Assembly: GCA_002400415.1 (NCBI GenBank)
Contig: DGQP01000015.1
Location: 211,883-275,882 of the forward strand
Source: Chitinophagaceae bacterium UBA4411
GTDB lineage: Bacteria; Bacteroidota; Bacteroidia; Chitinophagales; Chitinophagaceae
Length of the DNA: 64,000 bases
Direction of reading: 5' to 3'
The translations under genes were made by a program, and so were the position numbers. The notes beneath the pieces are model-generated. The model was not told the origin of the DNA, did not search any database, and saw only the letters and a program-made list of their open reading frames with translations. Shown here piece by piece: positions 26,524-35,007 of this stretch. Numbering within the stretch: position 1 is the stretch's first letter; every line of letters begins with the position of its first letter.

Positions 26524-27402
26524 TTACTTTACTGTTGCTACAGTAATAATCGTAGTCGTTTTTGAAGTAAGGGGTAATGAGCCTCCCATCATTTCTGTGG
26601 TCCCGGTTGATTCGGTTGTCGTTGTCTTCCGGCGGATGATGCCTGTCGCTTTATCAAGGATGATTTGCCCGGTCAATTTGTTACTCATGCTCGTAGTGGT
26701 CGGCATACCCATCATTTCAGCTTTTGTTACTGTAGCAGATGTGCCGGCAAAATCAACAACGATTGTTGAATCAGTAATATCGCCCAGTGTAAAAGTGGTT
26801 GTTGATTTGCTGCCTTCTTTCTCACTATTTGCTGTCCATGATTCACCTTTCCCAATTTCATTATCCGGTAACACTTTGAAAAAACTGGCATCTCCTTTTG
26901 CAGGTGGTTGTACGGTACCCAACAGGTCTTTCAGCATTTCCATCACGATCCGCAGCCTGTCATCTCCGGGAGTGGTTTCTATTTTTTCTGGTTGCACCAT
27001 TAATACTTTCCCAGCGGGGTCAATGATCATATCATATGTTTTGCCCAGTATGTCTTTAACAGGTTTACCAAAAGGCCCGTCAAGGTCTTTTTTAGTATCC
27101 GAATCAAAAGAACGCTGTTGTCCCATGCCATCGAAATTGAAGCTGATCTTTTTCATTTCATGGTGAAGGGTGTTGTTATCGTCTGTGGTATTTGTAACTT
27201 TATATGAACGGGAAGCCATTCCATCTACGTTGAAGTCAATGGATTGCCCCATGGCTTCCTGGGCAACAGTGGTTTTCATTTCCAGGCTTACCTGCAGAGT
27301 CTGCCCCTGTTCAAATTTTATTTTACCTGTTATTTTTTCACTGATTTGCCCGAAACCTGTTAAACCGGCAAGTAATCCGGCGAAGAGAAATATTTTTTTC
27401 AT
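26524..27402 (-). CDS. DUF6263-like exported protein
   Basis: The 292-residue product begins MKKIFLFAGLLAGLTGFGQ, a signal peptide without a lipobox. The body has the pattern of the DUF6263 group: an early FEQGQTLQVSLEMKTTV strand pair, a central segment asking for PEKIETTPGDDRL, LPDNEIGKGESWT, and a late LTGQIILDKATGIIRRKT. A similar architecture occurs in the lipoprotein at 60274-61233. Function is unknown. It converges on lysA with a 2-nt gap and no terminator between, so the two transcripts may overlap. Confidence 0.75.
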   Translation of the reverse strand: MKKIFLFAGLLAGLTGFGQISEKITGKIKFEQGQTLQVSLEMKTTVAQEAMGQSIDFNVDGMASRSYKVTNTTDDNNTLHHEMKKISFNFDGMGQQRSFDSDTKKDLDGPFGKPVKDILGKTYDMIIDPAGKVLMVQPEKIETTPGDDRLRIVMEMLKDLLGTVQPPAKGDASFFKVLPDNEIGKGESWTANSEKEGSKSTTTFTLGDITDSTIVVDFAGTSATVTKAEMMGMPTTTSMSNKLTGQIILDKATGIIRRKTTTTESTGTTEMMGGSLPLTSKTTTIITVATVK

Positions 27403-27506
27403 ATTAAAGTAATAGGTATTTCCAAAGGTGACGTTTCTTTTGCAAAGAAAGTTCAGGGAATTGTGAAAAAATATTGTTGCTTTAATTCATACACGGGCTG
27501 TTCTTA

Positions 27507-27539
27507 TTTGTGGTTAAGTTGCTAAATTTAATATATCTG
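27507..27539 (+). promoter_or_regulatory. Candidate promoter for the C1 peptidase operon
   Basis: TTTG at 27507-27510 is followed after 21 nt by TATATCTG at 27532-27539, one base from TAnnTTTG. The start codon is 20 nt downstream. Confidence 0.42.
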
Positions 27540-27558
27540 TTAATCAAAACCTTTTGTT

Positions 27559-29142
27559 ATGCCTATCCGAATGACTGATGACCCTGTAGATCCTAACCAA
27601 CAAGACGATGATGGCGGTGGTGGAAGAAGACCGAGTTTCCCCGGTGCTGGCGGAGGGGGAGGATTAATGTCGCTTTTGCCAATGTTACTGGGGTTGTTTA
27701 AAGGTAAAGGCATTATCTTTCTGCTGGTACTGGCTGCAGGAGCCTATTTCCTGCTGGGAAGAAGTGGCGGTTGTAATGTACAGCAGATCATTTCTCAATT
27801 TTCTCAAAGCGGCTATAATTTCAATCCGGCTGAGTTTAATAAGGCATCGGTGTATGAAGGACTGGAAGATGATGACTCCAAAAACCCATTACCGGAGGCC
27901 GTTTCTTTATTAAAATTTGCACCCACCAGGGGAAACCAGGGACAACAGGGAAGTTGTGTGGCCTGGAGTTGTGCATATGGAGCACAAACAATTTTAACAG
28001 CTGCGGCAACAGGTGCCGATCCTGACCAGATCGTTTTCAGCCCCTCTTATTTATATAACCAGATCAAACTGGAAGGATGCCAGGGCTCTTACCTGCAAAG
28101 GGCCATGGAATCAATGCGAAGTAATGGCGGTGTGCCTTTAAGCCAGTATCCTTATAGTGACCAGGATTGTGACCGGCTGCCCGGCCCCCAGGACAGGCAG
28201 TTGGGAAAACAAAATGTTATTCATGGATTCACCCGTATTACCAACGGAGATAATATCAACGAGATTAGTGTAAGAGGTATTAAAGAACACCTGGCTAAAG
28301 ATGCGCCGGTGGCAATTGGTATGATGGTGGGCCAAAGTTTTATGCAGGATATGATGGGGCAGGAGTTATGGCAACCCGGACCTATGGATGAGTCACAAAT
28401 GGGAATGGGCGGACATGCTATGTGTGTGATTGGTTATGATGACCGGAAATTTGGTGGTGCCTTCCAGATTATGAACAGCTGGGGGCCGGAATGGGGAAAG
28501 AACGGAGTAGGTTGGGTAAGGTATGGGGATTTTAAAAACTATGTACGGGAAGCATATGGTATTGACCCGTTACCGAAAAGAACAGCGGTAGCAAATATTC
28601 CATTGGAATGTACAATCGGTTTAGTAAATAATGCTGATAAACAATATATACAACTTCGTTCTGCCGGTGCGAATACTTTTCAGACTGTTTCGCCAATAAC
28701 TGTTGGTACCCGTTTTAAAATGGAAGTAAAAAATGAAACGGAATGTTATATCTATATTTTCGGGCAGGATGAAAAAGGAGGAAGCTTTGTTTTATTCCCT
28801 TACCTGAAGCCGGGTGAAACGGTTTCCAAACACTCACCGTACTGTGGTATTACCGGCTATCGTCTTTTCCCCAAAGCACAATCACTGGAGGCAGACAGCA
28901 TTGGCAACAGGGATTATATTGCTATTGTAGTAAGCAAAGATGAATTGAACTACGACCAGCTGAACCAGTCGATCAACAACAGCCGTCAATCAACGTATGC
29001 CGCCAAAGTGAATGAAGCCCTGCAGGGAATATTGATCCGTTCATCACGGTTCATGAATACGGGTGACGGGGCAATTTATTTCAAGGCAGATGCTAACGAT
29101 AACAAAGCCGTTGCCACTATTGTGGCATTTGACAAAAGATAA
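27559..29142 (+). CDS. Membrane-anchored C1-family (papain-like) peptidase
   Basis: This is a cysteine peptidase-fold protein of 527 residues. A Gly/Pro-rich lead (1-45) precedes one membrane helix (about 51-67). The catalytic core shows C133 in QGQQGSCVAWS, H286 in GGHAMCVIGYDD and N306 in MNSWGPEWG, so the active-site set is complete. The C-terminal ~170 residues include YIYIFGQDEKGGSFVLFP, a DUF4384-like region. The lead resembles the N-terminus of YpfJ-type metallopeptidases, an odd combination. The catalytic domain probably faces the periplasm. The DUF4442 gene begins 11 nt later, suggesting an operon. Confidence 0.85.
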   Translation: MPIRMTDDPVDPNQQDDDGGGGRRPSFPGAGGGGGLMSLLPMLLGLFKGKGIIFLLVLAAGAYFLLGRSGGCNVQQIISQFSQSGYNFNPAEFNKASVYEGLEDDDSKNPLPEAVSLLKFAPTRGNQGQQGSCVAWSCAYGAQTILTAAATGADPDQIVFSPSYLYNQIKLEGCQGSYLQRAMESMRSNGGVPLSQYPYSDQDCDRLPGPQDRQLGKQNVIHGFTRITNGDNINEISVRGIKEHLAKDAPVAIGMMVGQSFMQDMMGQELWQPGPMDESQMGMGGHAMCVIGYDDRKFGGAFQIMNSWGPEWGKNGVGWVRYGDFKNYVREAYGIDPLPKRTAVANIPLECTIGLVNNADKQYIQLRSAGANTFQTVSPITVGTRFKMEVKNETECYIYIFGQDEKGGSFVLFPYLKPGETVSKHSPYCGITGYRLFPKAQSLEADSIGNRDYIAIVVSKDELNYDQLNQSINNSRQSTYAAKVNEALQGILIRSSRFMNTGDGAIYFKADANDNKAVATIVAFDKR

Positions 29143-29153
29143 TTAATACTGCA

Positions 29154-29651
29154 ATGAATCCCGGTACTGCCGAATTTATACGACTCATGAAACATCCTGT
29201 TAAGTTCAGGATGTTTTTATTATCAAAATTGCCCAGTGCCTTTTTTGCAGGAGTCAGGGTAAGAGAAGCAGATGAAAAAAGCTGTGTGGTAACTGTTCCT
29301 TTTAAATGGTTTTCGCAAAACCCGTTCCGCTCCACTTATTTTGCCTGCCTGAGCATGGCGGCAGAGATGAGTACGGGTGCGCTGGCAATGGCGTATTTAT
29401 ATAAACGAAAACCACCGGTTTCCATGCTCGTGGTGAAGGTAGAATCGGAGTATTTTAAGAAAGCAACAGGCCGTACCAGCTTTATGTGTGAAGATGGTGA
29501 TCTCTTCCGGAAAGCAGTTGAAGAGAGTATCGCATCGGGTGAGGCAAGAATGGTTAAGGCAAGATCAGTCGGAACAAACAAGGAAGGCGAAATAGTGGCA
29601 GAGTTCTTTATTACCTGGTCGTTTAAGGCCAAACAGAAAAATAATTCTTAA
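29154..29651 (+). CDS. DUF4442 hotdog-fold protein
   Basis: The 165-residue product matches the DUF4442 group of hotdog-fold, thioesterase-like proteins: VPFKWFSQNPFRSTYFACL near residues 48-66, AAEMSTGALAMAYL in the central helix, then VKVESEYFKKATG. Hotdog proteins commonly act on acyl-CoA, but no substrate can be given. It lacks a signal peptide. It follows the C1 peptidase gene by 11 nt. Confidence 0.8.
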   Translation: MNPGTAEFIRLMKHPVKFRMFLLSKLPSAFFAGVRVREADEKSCVVTVPFKWFSQNPFRSTYFACLSMAAEMSTGALAMAYLYKRKPPVSMLVVKVESEYFKKATGRTSFMCEDGDLFRKAVEESIASGEARMVKARSVGTNKEGEIVAEFFITWSFKAKQKNNS

Positions 29652-29706
29652 TTAAAAAATCTCCTGGATGGAATCTTGAATTACATCTTCAGGAGGCGGA
29701 GGAGAT

Positions 29707-31110
29707 ATGAAAATAGCATTTCACGGAGCAGCCCGGACAGTAACAGGGTCCAAGCATCTTCTGACATTGAGAAATGGGAAAAAGATATTGCTGGATTGTG
29801 GTATGTTCCAGGGATTGGGAAAGGAAACCGACCAGTTGAACCGCGATTTTGGATTTGACCCTGCAGAGGTGGATGTAATGATCCTGTCGCATGCACATAT
29901 TGATCACAGCGGGCTGATACCGAAATTGGTAAAAGACGGTTTCAGGGGAAAAATATTTTGTACTCCGGCAACAAAAGACCTGGCTTCTGTTTTACTGGAA
30001 GACTCTGCATGTATACAGGAAGATGAAGTAAAATATAGTAACAAACGAAGGGCACTTGAAGGGCTTCCTTACCTGAAACCATTGTATACAACGGAGGATG
30101 CAATGAATAGCCTCTCTCATTTTCTTGAAACACCTTATGGAGAGTGGTTCGATGTTACGGACGGGGTGCAGGCTATGTTTACCGATGCGGGTCATATTAT
30201 TGGCAGTGCATGTGTGAATATTAAGATCAATGAAAACGGGAAAGAAACACATATTACTTTCAGTGGTGATGTGGGAAGATACCGGGACGCTATTTTAAAA
30301 TCACCCGAAGATTTTCCCCAGGCTGATTATATTATTATGGAGTCAACCTATGGCAACAGTTTGCATGATGAGCACCTTACCACACCGGATATATTGTTAC
30401 GCTGGATCGAGAAAGCCTGTTTGCAGAAAAAAGGAAAACTGATCATGCCGGCATTTAGTGTCGGCAGGACCCAGGAATTATTGTATGCTCTTAACCAGCT
30501 TGAGGTGGAGAACAGGTTGCCGGAACTGAAATATTATGTTGACAGCCCGTTAAGTATTGAAGCTACAGAGATCGTTAAAAAGTACCCGCAGTACTTTAAT
30601 AAGACGATTCAAAAACTCATGCAGTCAGATAGCGATCCTTTTAATTTTACCGGCCTGAAATATGTGAAATCAGTAGAGGAATCTAAGCTGCTGAATTTTC
30701 AGAACGGGCCTTTTGTTATCATTTCTGCGAGTGGCATGGCGGATGCAGGCAGGGTAAAACATCATATCAGCAATAATATTGAGAACAGTAAAAACACAAT
30801 CCTGTTAACAGGGTATTGCGAACCAAAATCCCTCGGCGGCCGCCTGCTGGATGGAGTAAAAGAGGTAGGCATTTTTGGGGTAGAGCATCAGGTAAACGCA
30901 GAAATCGGGGCTATCCGTAGTATGAGTGCACATGGTGATTATGAGGACCTGAGCCAATGGCTGGCCTGCCAGGATAAACAGCAGGTAAAACGAATTTTCC
31001 TGGTGCACGGTGAATATGATGTGCAGCAGGATTTCAAACGGCGGCTCATCAGGAAAGGATTTGCCGATGTTGAAATTCCCGAGAAGCATTACGAGATCGG
31101 GCTGACCTGA
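29707..31110 (+). CDS. MBL-fold beta-CASP RNA-processing-type protein
   Basis: The 467-residue protein is a metallo-beta-lactamase-fold hydrolase with the beta-CASP insert typical of RNA exonucleases and mRNA 3'-processing factors. The zinc motif is HAHIDH at residues 62-67, with TDAGHIIGSA and SGDVGRYRD after it; a beta-CASP region and the late ISASGMADAGRVKHH complete the active site. A strong GGAGG-like site lies just before the ATG, rare for this phylum. Bacterial relatives often act as nucleases of unproven substrate. Confidence 0.9.
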   Translation: MKIAFHGAARTVTGSKHLLTLRNGKKILLDCGMFQGLGKETDQLNRDFGFDPAEVDVMILSHAHIDHSGLIPKLVKDGFRGKIFCTPATKDLASVLLEDSACIQEDEVKYSNKRRALEGLPYLKPLYTTEDAMNSLSHFLETPYGEWFDVTDGVQAMFTDAGHIIGSACVNIKINENGKETHITFSGDVGRYRDAILKSPEDFPQADYIIMESTYGNSLHDEHLTTPDILLRWIEKACLQKKGKLIMPAFSVGRTQELLYALNQLEVENRLPELKYYVDSPLSIEATEIVKKYPQYFNKTIQKLMQSDSDPFNFTGLKYVKSVEESKLLNFQNGPFVIISASGMADAGRVKHHISNNIENSKNTILLTGYCEPKSLGGRLLDGVKEVGIFGVEHQVNAEIGAIRSMSAHGDYEDLSQWLACQDKQQVKRIFLVHGEYDVQQDFKRRLIRKGFADVEIPEKHYEIGLT

Positions 31111-31216
31111 CACTGATTTTAACAATACAAGTTTTCACATTGTATTAGTAAACGTGGCATCCTTTTTCCCGTTTATGTATGAGCAGTCATTAATCATTCA
31201 TAAACAAGGAGGGTGT

Positions 31217-31807
31217 ATGAAAACGAATTGGAAACTGTGGAGCGGTTATGCAGGCATCGTCTTTTTGCTGACAAGTTGTGGTACCACAGCACATATCGAA
31301 AAAGACGATCAGGCAGATTTTACAAAATATAAAACTTTTGCCTGGATAGATAAGGACGGGGAGGGAAGAAATGATCGTAACAGGAGTAATGACCTGGCAG
31401 AACAAAAGATCAGGGAAGCAGTAAATAAGGAACTGGAGAAAACATCCCGCTGGCGGGAGTCGAAAAACAAACCTGATATACTATTGAGTTATGATGTATT
31501 GGTGGAAAAGAATGTAAAGGAGCAGAATGATCCTGTTTACTCCAGACCCTTTACCAGGATTTTTTATAATCCCTATACCCGCCGGTATTCAACCATCTAT
31601 TATCCTTCCCAATTCCTGGGATATGATCGTGAGCAAAGGTCAATACGGGAAGGAACGGTTACCATTACTATGATCGATGCCAGGACTGACAAAACAGTCT
31701 GGCAGGGCTGGGCAACTGATGAAGTAAACAGCCGCAATATGACAAGCCGGGAAATACAGGCTGTCGTGCGATCAATTTTCAGAAAATTTGATGTGGCAAA
31801 AAACTGA
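31217..31807 (+). CDS. DUF4136 lipoprotein
   Basis: The ATG at 31217 has an AAGGAGGG sequence just upstream and gives a lipoprotein signal ending LLTSC; the earlier in-frame start at 31154 is not convincing. The 196-residue product has the DUF4136 pattern: YKTFAWIDKDG, then DLAEQKIREAVNKELEK, a central segment naming PDILLSYDV, and the C-terminal DKTVWQGWATDEV. DUF4136 proteins are exported and often lie at the outer membrane; the role is unknown. Confidence 0.82.
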   Translation: MKTNWKLWSGYAGIVFLLTSCGTTAHIEKDDQADFTKYKTFAWIDKDGEGRNDRNRSNDLAEQKIREAVNKELEKTSRWRESKNKPDILLSYDVLVEKNVKEQNDPVYSRPFTRIFYNPYTRRYSTIYYPSQFLGYDREQRSIREGTVTITMIDARTDKTVWQGWATDEVNSRNMTSREIQAVVRSIFRKFDVAKN

Positions 31808-31831
31808 TTTTTATAAGGACGGTTCCGGACG

Positions 31832-31866
31832 TGCCCCTTGCTGTATAGTAAGGGGCATTTATATTT
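31832..31866 (+). terminator. Terminator after the DUF4136 gene
   Basis: TGCCCCTTGCT (31832-31842) pairs with 31847-31857 (one G-T pair) around a 4-nt loop, followed by a T/A-rich tail. Confidence 0.75.
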
Positions 31867-31911
31867 ACAGGGGGAGGCGCTGGTTTTATCAGATTGCTTT
31901 ATCTTTTCAGC

Positions 31912-34833
31912 GTGAAAGCCAGAGTGCCATTGAAATTTATATTGCTGCTTATAACTGTTTTTTGCCAGGTGCTGTGTCTTACTGCCCAGAATACCATTGG
32001 CATTCCCCATATCGTTAATTATAGTAAGAAAGCATATGCTGCCGGCAGCCAGAACTGGAATATTGCGCAGGATAAAAATGGAATTATATATTTTGCTAAT
32101 AATGACGGACTGCTGAGTTTTGACGGCACTTTCTGGCGCACTTACCAGCTTCCCAATAAAACAATTGTCCGGTCTGTTGCAGTAGATGCTGGTAACAGGG
32201 TCTATACCGGTGGCCAGGGTGAGATTGGTTATTTCTCAGCCGGTCCTGATGGCGAATTGTTTTATACTTCTTTGAATAAACTCATACCCGAAAAGGATAA
32301 TGATTTTGCTGATGTTTGGAACATTTGTTTTTTTCAACAAAAGGTCTTCTTCCGTTCTAACAAAAAAATATTAGAGTACGATGGCCAGAAAGTCACTGTT
32401 TATAACAGTGTGAACTGGGGTTTTCTGGGTGTTGTGAACGGGCAGCTGCTTGCCTATGAGAGTGACAAAGGGATGATATATGCGCATTATTCCGGGGGGC
32501 GGTGGCTTCCGAAAATTAAAACCGGGCAATTGCCCAAAGACAACCTGCTGTTGCGGACAGCATTGCCTTTTGGGAGGGATAGTGTTTTGCTGGTTTCACT
32601 TGCACATGGATTATTTATACTTCATGGCGATACAATTGTTCCTTTTGAAACGGCGGATATAAAAAATGCAGCTCTGAAAAATATTTCATCTGCCTGTATG
32701 ATTTCTGCCGACAGGATTGCATTATCAACGAACCTGGGGGGATGTATTGTTATTAATAAGGAGGGCCGGTTCATTCAACGGTTCACGAAACAGGAGGGCA
32801 TTCAGAATAATAATGTACTGGGTGTGATGCTGGACAGGGATAAGAACCTCTGGCTGGGGCTTGACAATGGCATTGATCTGGTGTCTTATAGTAATGCCAT
32901 ACGTAACATCTTCCCGGATAAAGACGACCGGAATTCAGGGTATACTTCGGCCATTTACCAGGACAAATTATATCTTGGTGTATCAACAGGTGTATACCGT
33001 ATCCAACTTGATAAAGCAGCTAAGGATATCAGTTACACGATAGGTGAATTTGATTTTGTTGAAAATTCGCAGGGACAGGTATGGAACCTGTCCCCTGTAA
33101 ATGATAAATTGATGCTGGCGCATAATAAAGGCGCCTTTATTATTGAGGGTAATAGAGCAATTCCGCTGGACACCAAAACTGGCTTTTGGGGTTTTCAGCC
33201 TTTGTACAACCAAAAACCCTCGGCAATACTGGTGGCGGGTACCTACAATGGAATCAGTTTTGCCAATTACCAGGGTGGGAGGATAGCGAACCCGGAAGTA
33301 AACTCACAGGTCGAATCTGCCCGTTTTGTCGCCATAGGGAAAGATATTCTCTGGATTGCACACCCCTATAAAGGAATCTACAGTATCAGTTTCGACAAGA
33401 ATGGAGTAAAGACAGCTTCCCGCTATCCTGACAAAAAGAAAATACTATCCAGTAACCATAACAAGGTCTTTAAACTAAAAGACAGGATCATTTTAACCAC
33501 AGACAACGGCATTTTTGAATATGATGAACTGGAAAAGGACTTCGTACATTCAGCCCGGTTAGAAGAACAATTAGGCAAGGTACCGATAAGTTATATCAAA
33601 GAAGATATGGCTGGTAATATCTGGTTTTGCAGGGATCGCAAACTGGCAGTGCTGGATCAATCCTTCAGGGAGCCAAAGATTATCCCAATCCCTGAAATTG
33701 ATGGCCGGATCATGGCGGGCGGCTTTGAAAATGTTCTGGTAATCGACAGCAATAATGTACTGATCGCTGCTGAGAAAGGTTTTTTTCATGTTAATTATGC
33801 TTTGTATAAAAAAAACCGGCTGCCCTTGCATGTGCTTATCCGTAAAGTGCAGACTATTGGAAAAGAAGACAAACTGGTCTTCGGAGGCTACAATACACTT
33901 TCCTCTGTCCCATCCGAAAAATACAAATACAACTCTCTGCATTTCGAGTTCTCATCGGCTTTATTTGGCCAGGAACAGAACACAGAATATAGCTACAGGC
34001 TGGAGGGTTTTGATAAGGACTGGTCAGGCTGGAGCCATAAGACGGAAAAAGATTATACCAACCTGCCCGCGGGCAATTATGTATTCAGGGTGAAATGCCG
34101 TAATAATCCCGATAATGAGTCTGCTGCATCCACTTTTTCTTTTAATATATTGCCACCCTGGTACCAAACCTGGTGGGCTTACACCTTATATAGTATCATA
34201 TTCTTTAGCCTGCTCCGGCTTTTCTATAAACGTCAGCAGCGAAAATATAAACGGCTGCAGCGGCTGAAACTGCAGGAGCAGCAGCGTAAGTATGATGAAG
34301 AGCAAAAACAACTGCAGTTGCAGCACCAGCTGGCTATGCGGGATAATGAGACACAGATCATCCAGTTGAAGAATGAAAAACTCCAGTCGGAGCTGGAATA
34401 CAAGAACACCGAACTGGCTTCATCTGCAATGAACCTGGTACAAAAAAAGGAAATGCTGTCGAAAATCAAGGAAGACCTGGTGGGATATAAAGGAATCCCC
34501 GACACCGATAAAGCCAACAGGCAGTTTCAAAAGATCATCCGGCTTATTGATAAAGAACTTGATCATAACCAGGAGTGGGAGCAATTTGCTGTTCACTTTG
34601 ACAGCGTCCATACCAATTACCTGAAAAAACTGAAAGAGAAGTGTCCATCTCTCACTACATCTGATCTTAAACTGGCGGCCTACCTCAGGTTAAATTTGAC
34701 GTCCAAAGAAATTGCCCAACTGATGAACATCTCAATCCGGGGGGTGGAAACAAGCCGTTACCGGCTCCGGAAAAAACTCGGGTTACCCAACGAGACTAAT
34801 CTCTTTGACCATCTTATAAAGATTACATCCTGA
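31912..34833 (+). CDS. Membrane-spanning propeller/triple-tyrosine/LuxR-type regulator
   Basis: No ATG fits the start. The GTG at 31912 begins a signal sequence (LKFILLLITVFCQVLCLTAQ), so I use it; GTG 31924 is an alternative. The product has 973 residues. The periplasmic sensor (about 30-670) has repeated propeller-like WNIAQDKNG and DKNLWLGLDNGIDL segments. A triple-tyrosine domain follows (~680-745, YSYRLEGFDKDWSGW), then a membrane helix near 750-770, a Gln/Lys-rich coiled coil, and a C-terminal LuxR-type HTH (LTSKEIAQLMNISIRGVET). This is a one-protein sensor and transcription factor. It sits directly upstream of susC, so it most likely controls the polysaccharide locus. Confidence 0.87.
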   Translation: MKARVPLKFILLLITVFCQVLCLTAQNTIGIPHIVNYSKKAYAAGSQNWNIAQDKNGIIYFANNDGLLSFDGTFWRTYQLPNKTIVRSVAVDAGNRVYTGGQGEIGYFSAGPDGELFYTSLNKLIPEKDNDFADVWNICFFQQKVFFRSNKKILEYDGQKVTVYNSVNWGFLGVVNGQLLAYESDKGMIYAHYSGGRWLPKIKTGQLPKDNLLLRTALPFGRDSVLLVSLAHGLFILHGDTIVPFETADIKNAALKNISSACMISADRIALSTNLGGCIVINKEGRFIQRFTKQEGIQNNNVLGVMLDRDKNLWLGLDNGIDLVSYSNAIRNIFPDKDDRNSGYTSAIYQDKLYLGVSTGVYRIQLDKAAKDISYTIGEFDFVENSQGQVWNLSPVNDKLMLAHNKGAFIIEGNRAIPLDTKTGFWGFQPLYNQKPSAILVAGTYNGISFANYQGGRIANPEVNSQVESARFVAIGKDILWIAHPYKGIYSISFDKNGVKTASRYPDKKKILSSNHNKVFKLKDRIILTTDNGIFEYDELEKDFVHSARLEEQLGKVPISYIKEDMAGNIWFCRDRKLAVLDQSFREPKIIPIPEIDGRIMAGGFENVLVIDSNNVLIAAEKGFFHVNYALYKKNRLPLHVLIRKVQTIGKEDKLVFGGYNTLSSVPSEKYKYNSLHFEFSSALFGQEQNTEYSYRLEGFDKDWSGWSHKTEKDYTNLPAGNYVFRVKCRNNPDNESAASTFSFNILPPWYQTWWAYTLYSIIFFSLLRLFYKRQQRKYKRLQRLKLQEQQRKYDEEQKQLQLQHQLAMRDNETQIIQLKNEKLQSELEYKNTELASSAMNLVQKKEMLSKIKEDLVGYKGIPDTDKANRQFQKIIRLIDKELDHNQEWEQFAVHFDSVHTNYLKKLKEKCPSLTTSDLKLAAYLRLNLTSKEIAQLMNISIRGVETSRYRLRKKLGLPNETNLFDHLIKITS

Positions 34834-34949
34834 TCATTTTTCATGCTCCAAAATGACCGTAACCAACCGAGACGTATCAAGATATTTTATAAATATTTGA
34901 TAATCAATTTAATTATTTTTTTTTGTAGTGGTTTTGGCGTGGTACTTTT

Positions 34950-34982
34950 TTTGGTAAACGCCTGATTTGAGAGGCAATTTTG
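34950..34982 (+). promoter_or_regulatory. Candidate promoter of the susC operon
   Basis: TTTG at 34950-34953 and CAATTTTG at 34975-34982 are separated by 21 nt, the usual spacing for Bacteroidota promoters, with one mismatch in the -7 box. The susC ATG is 26 nt downstream. A near-identical GCAATTTTGAG element occurs at 47828. Confidence 0.45.
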
Positions 34983-35007
34983 AGCCCATAAACAAAATTG
35001 CTGCTTT

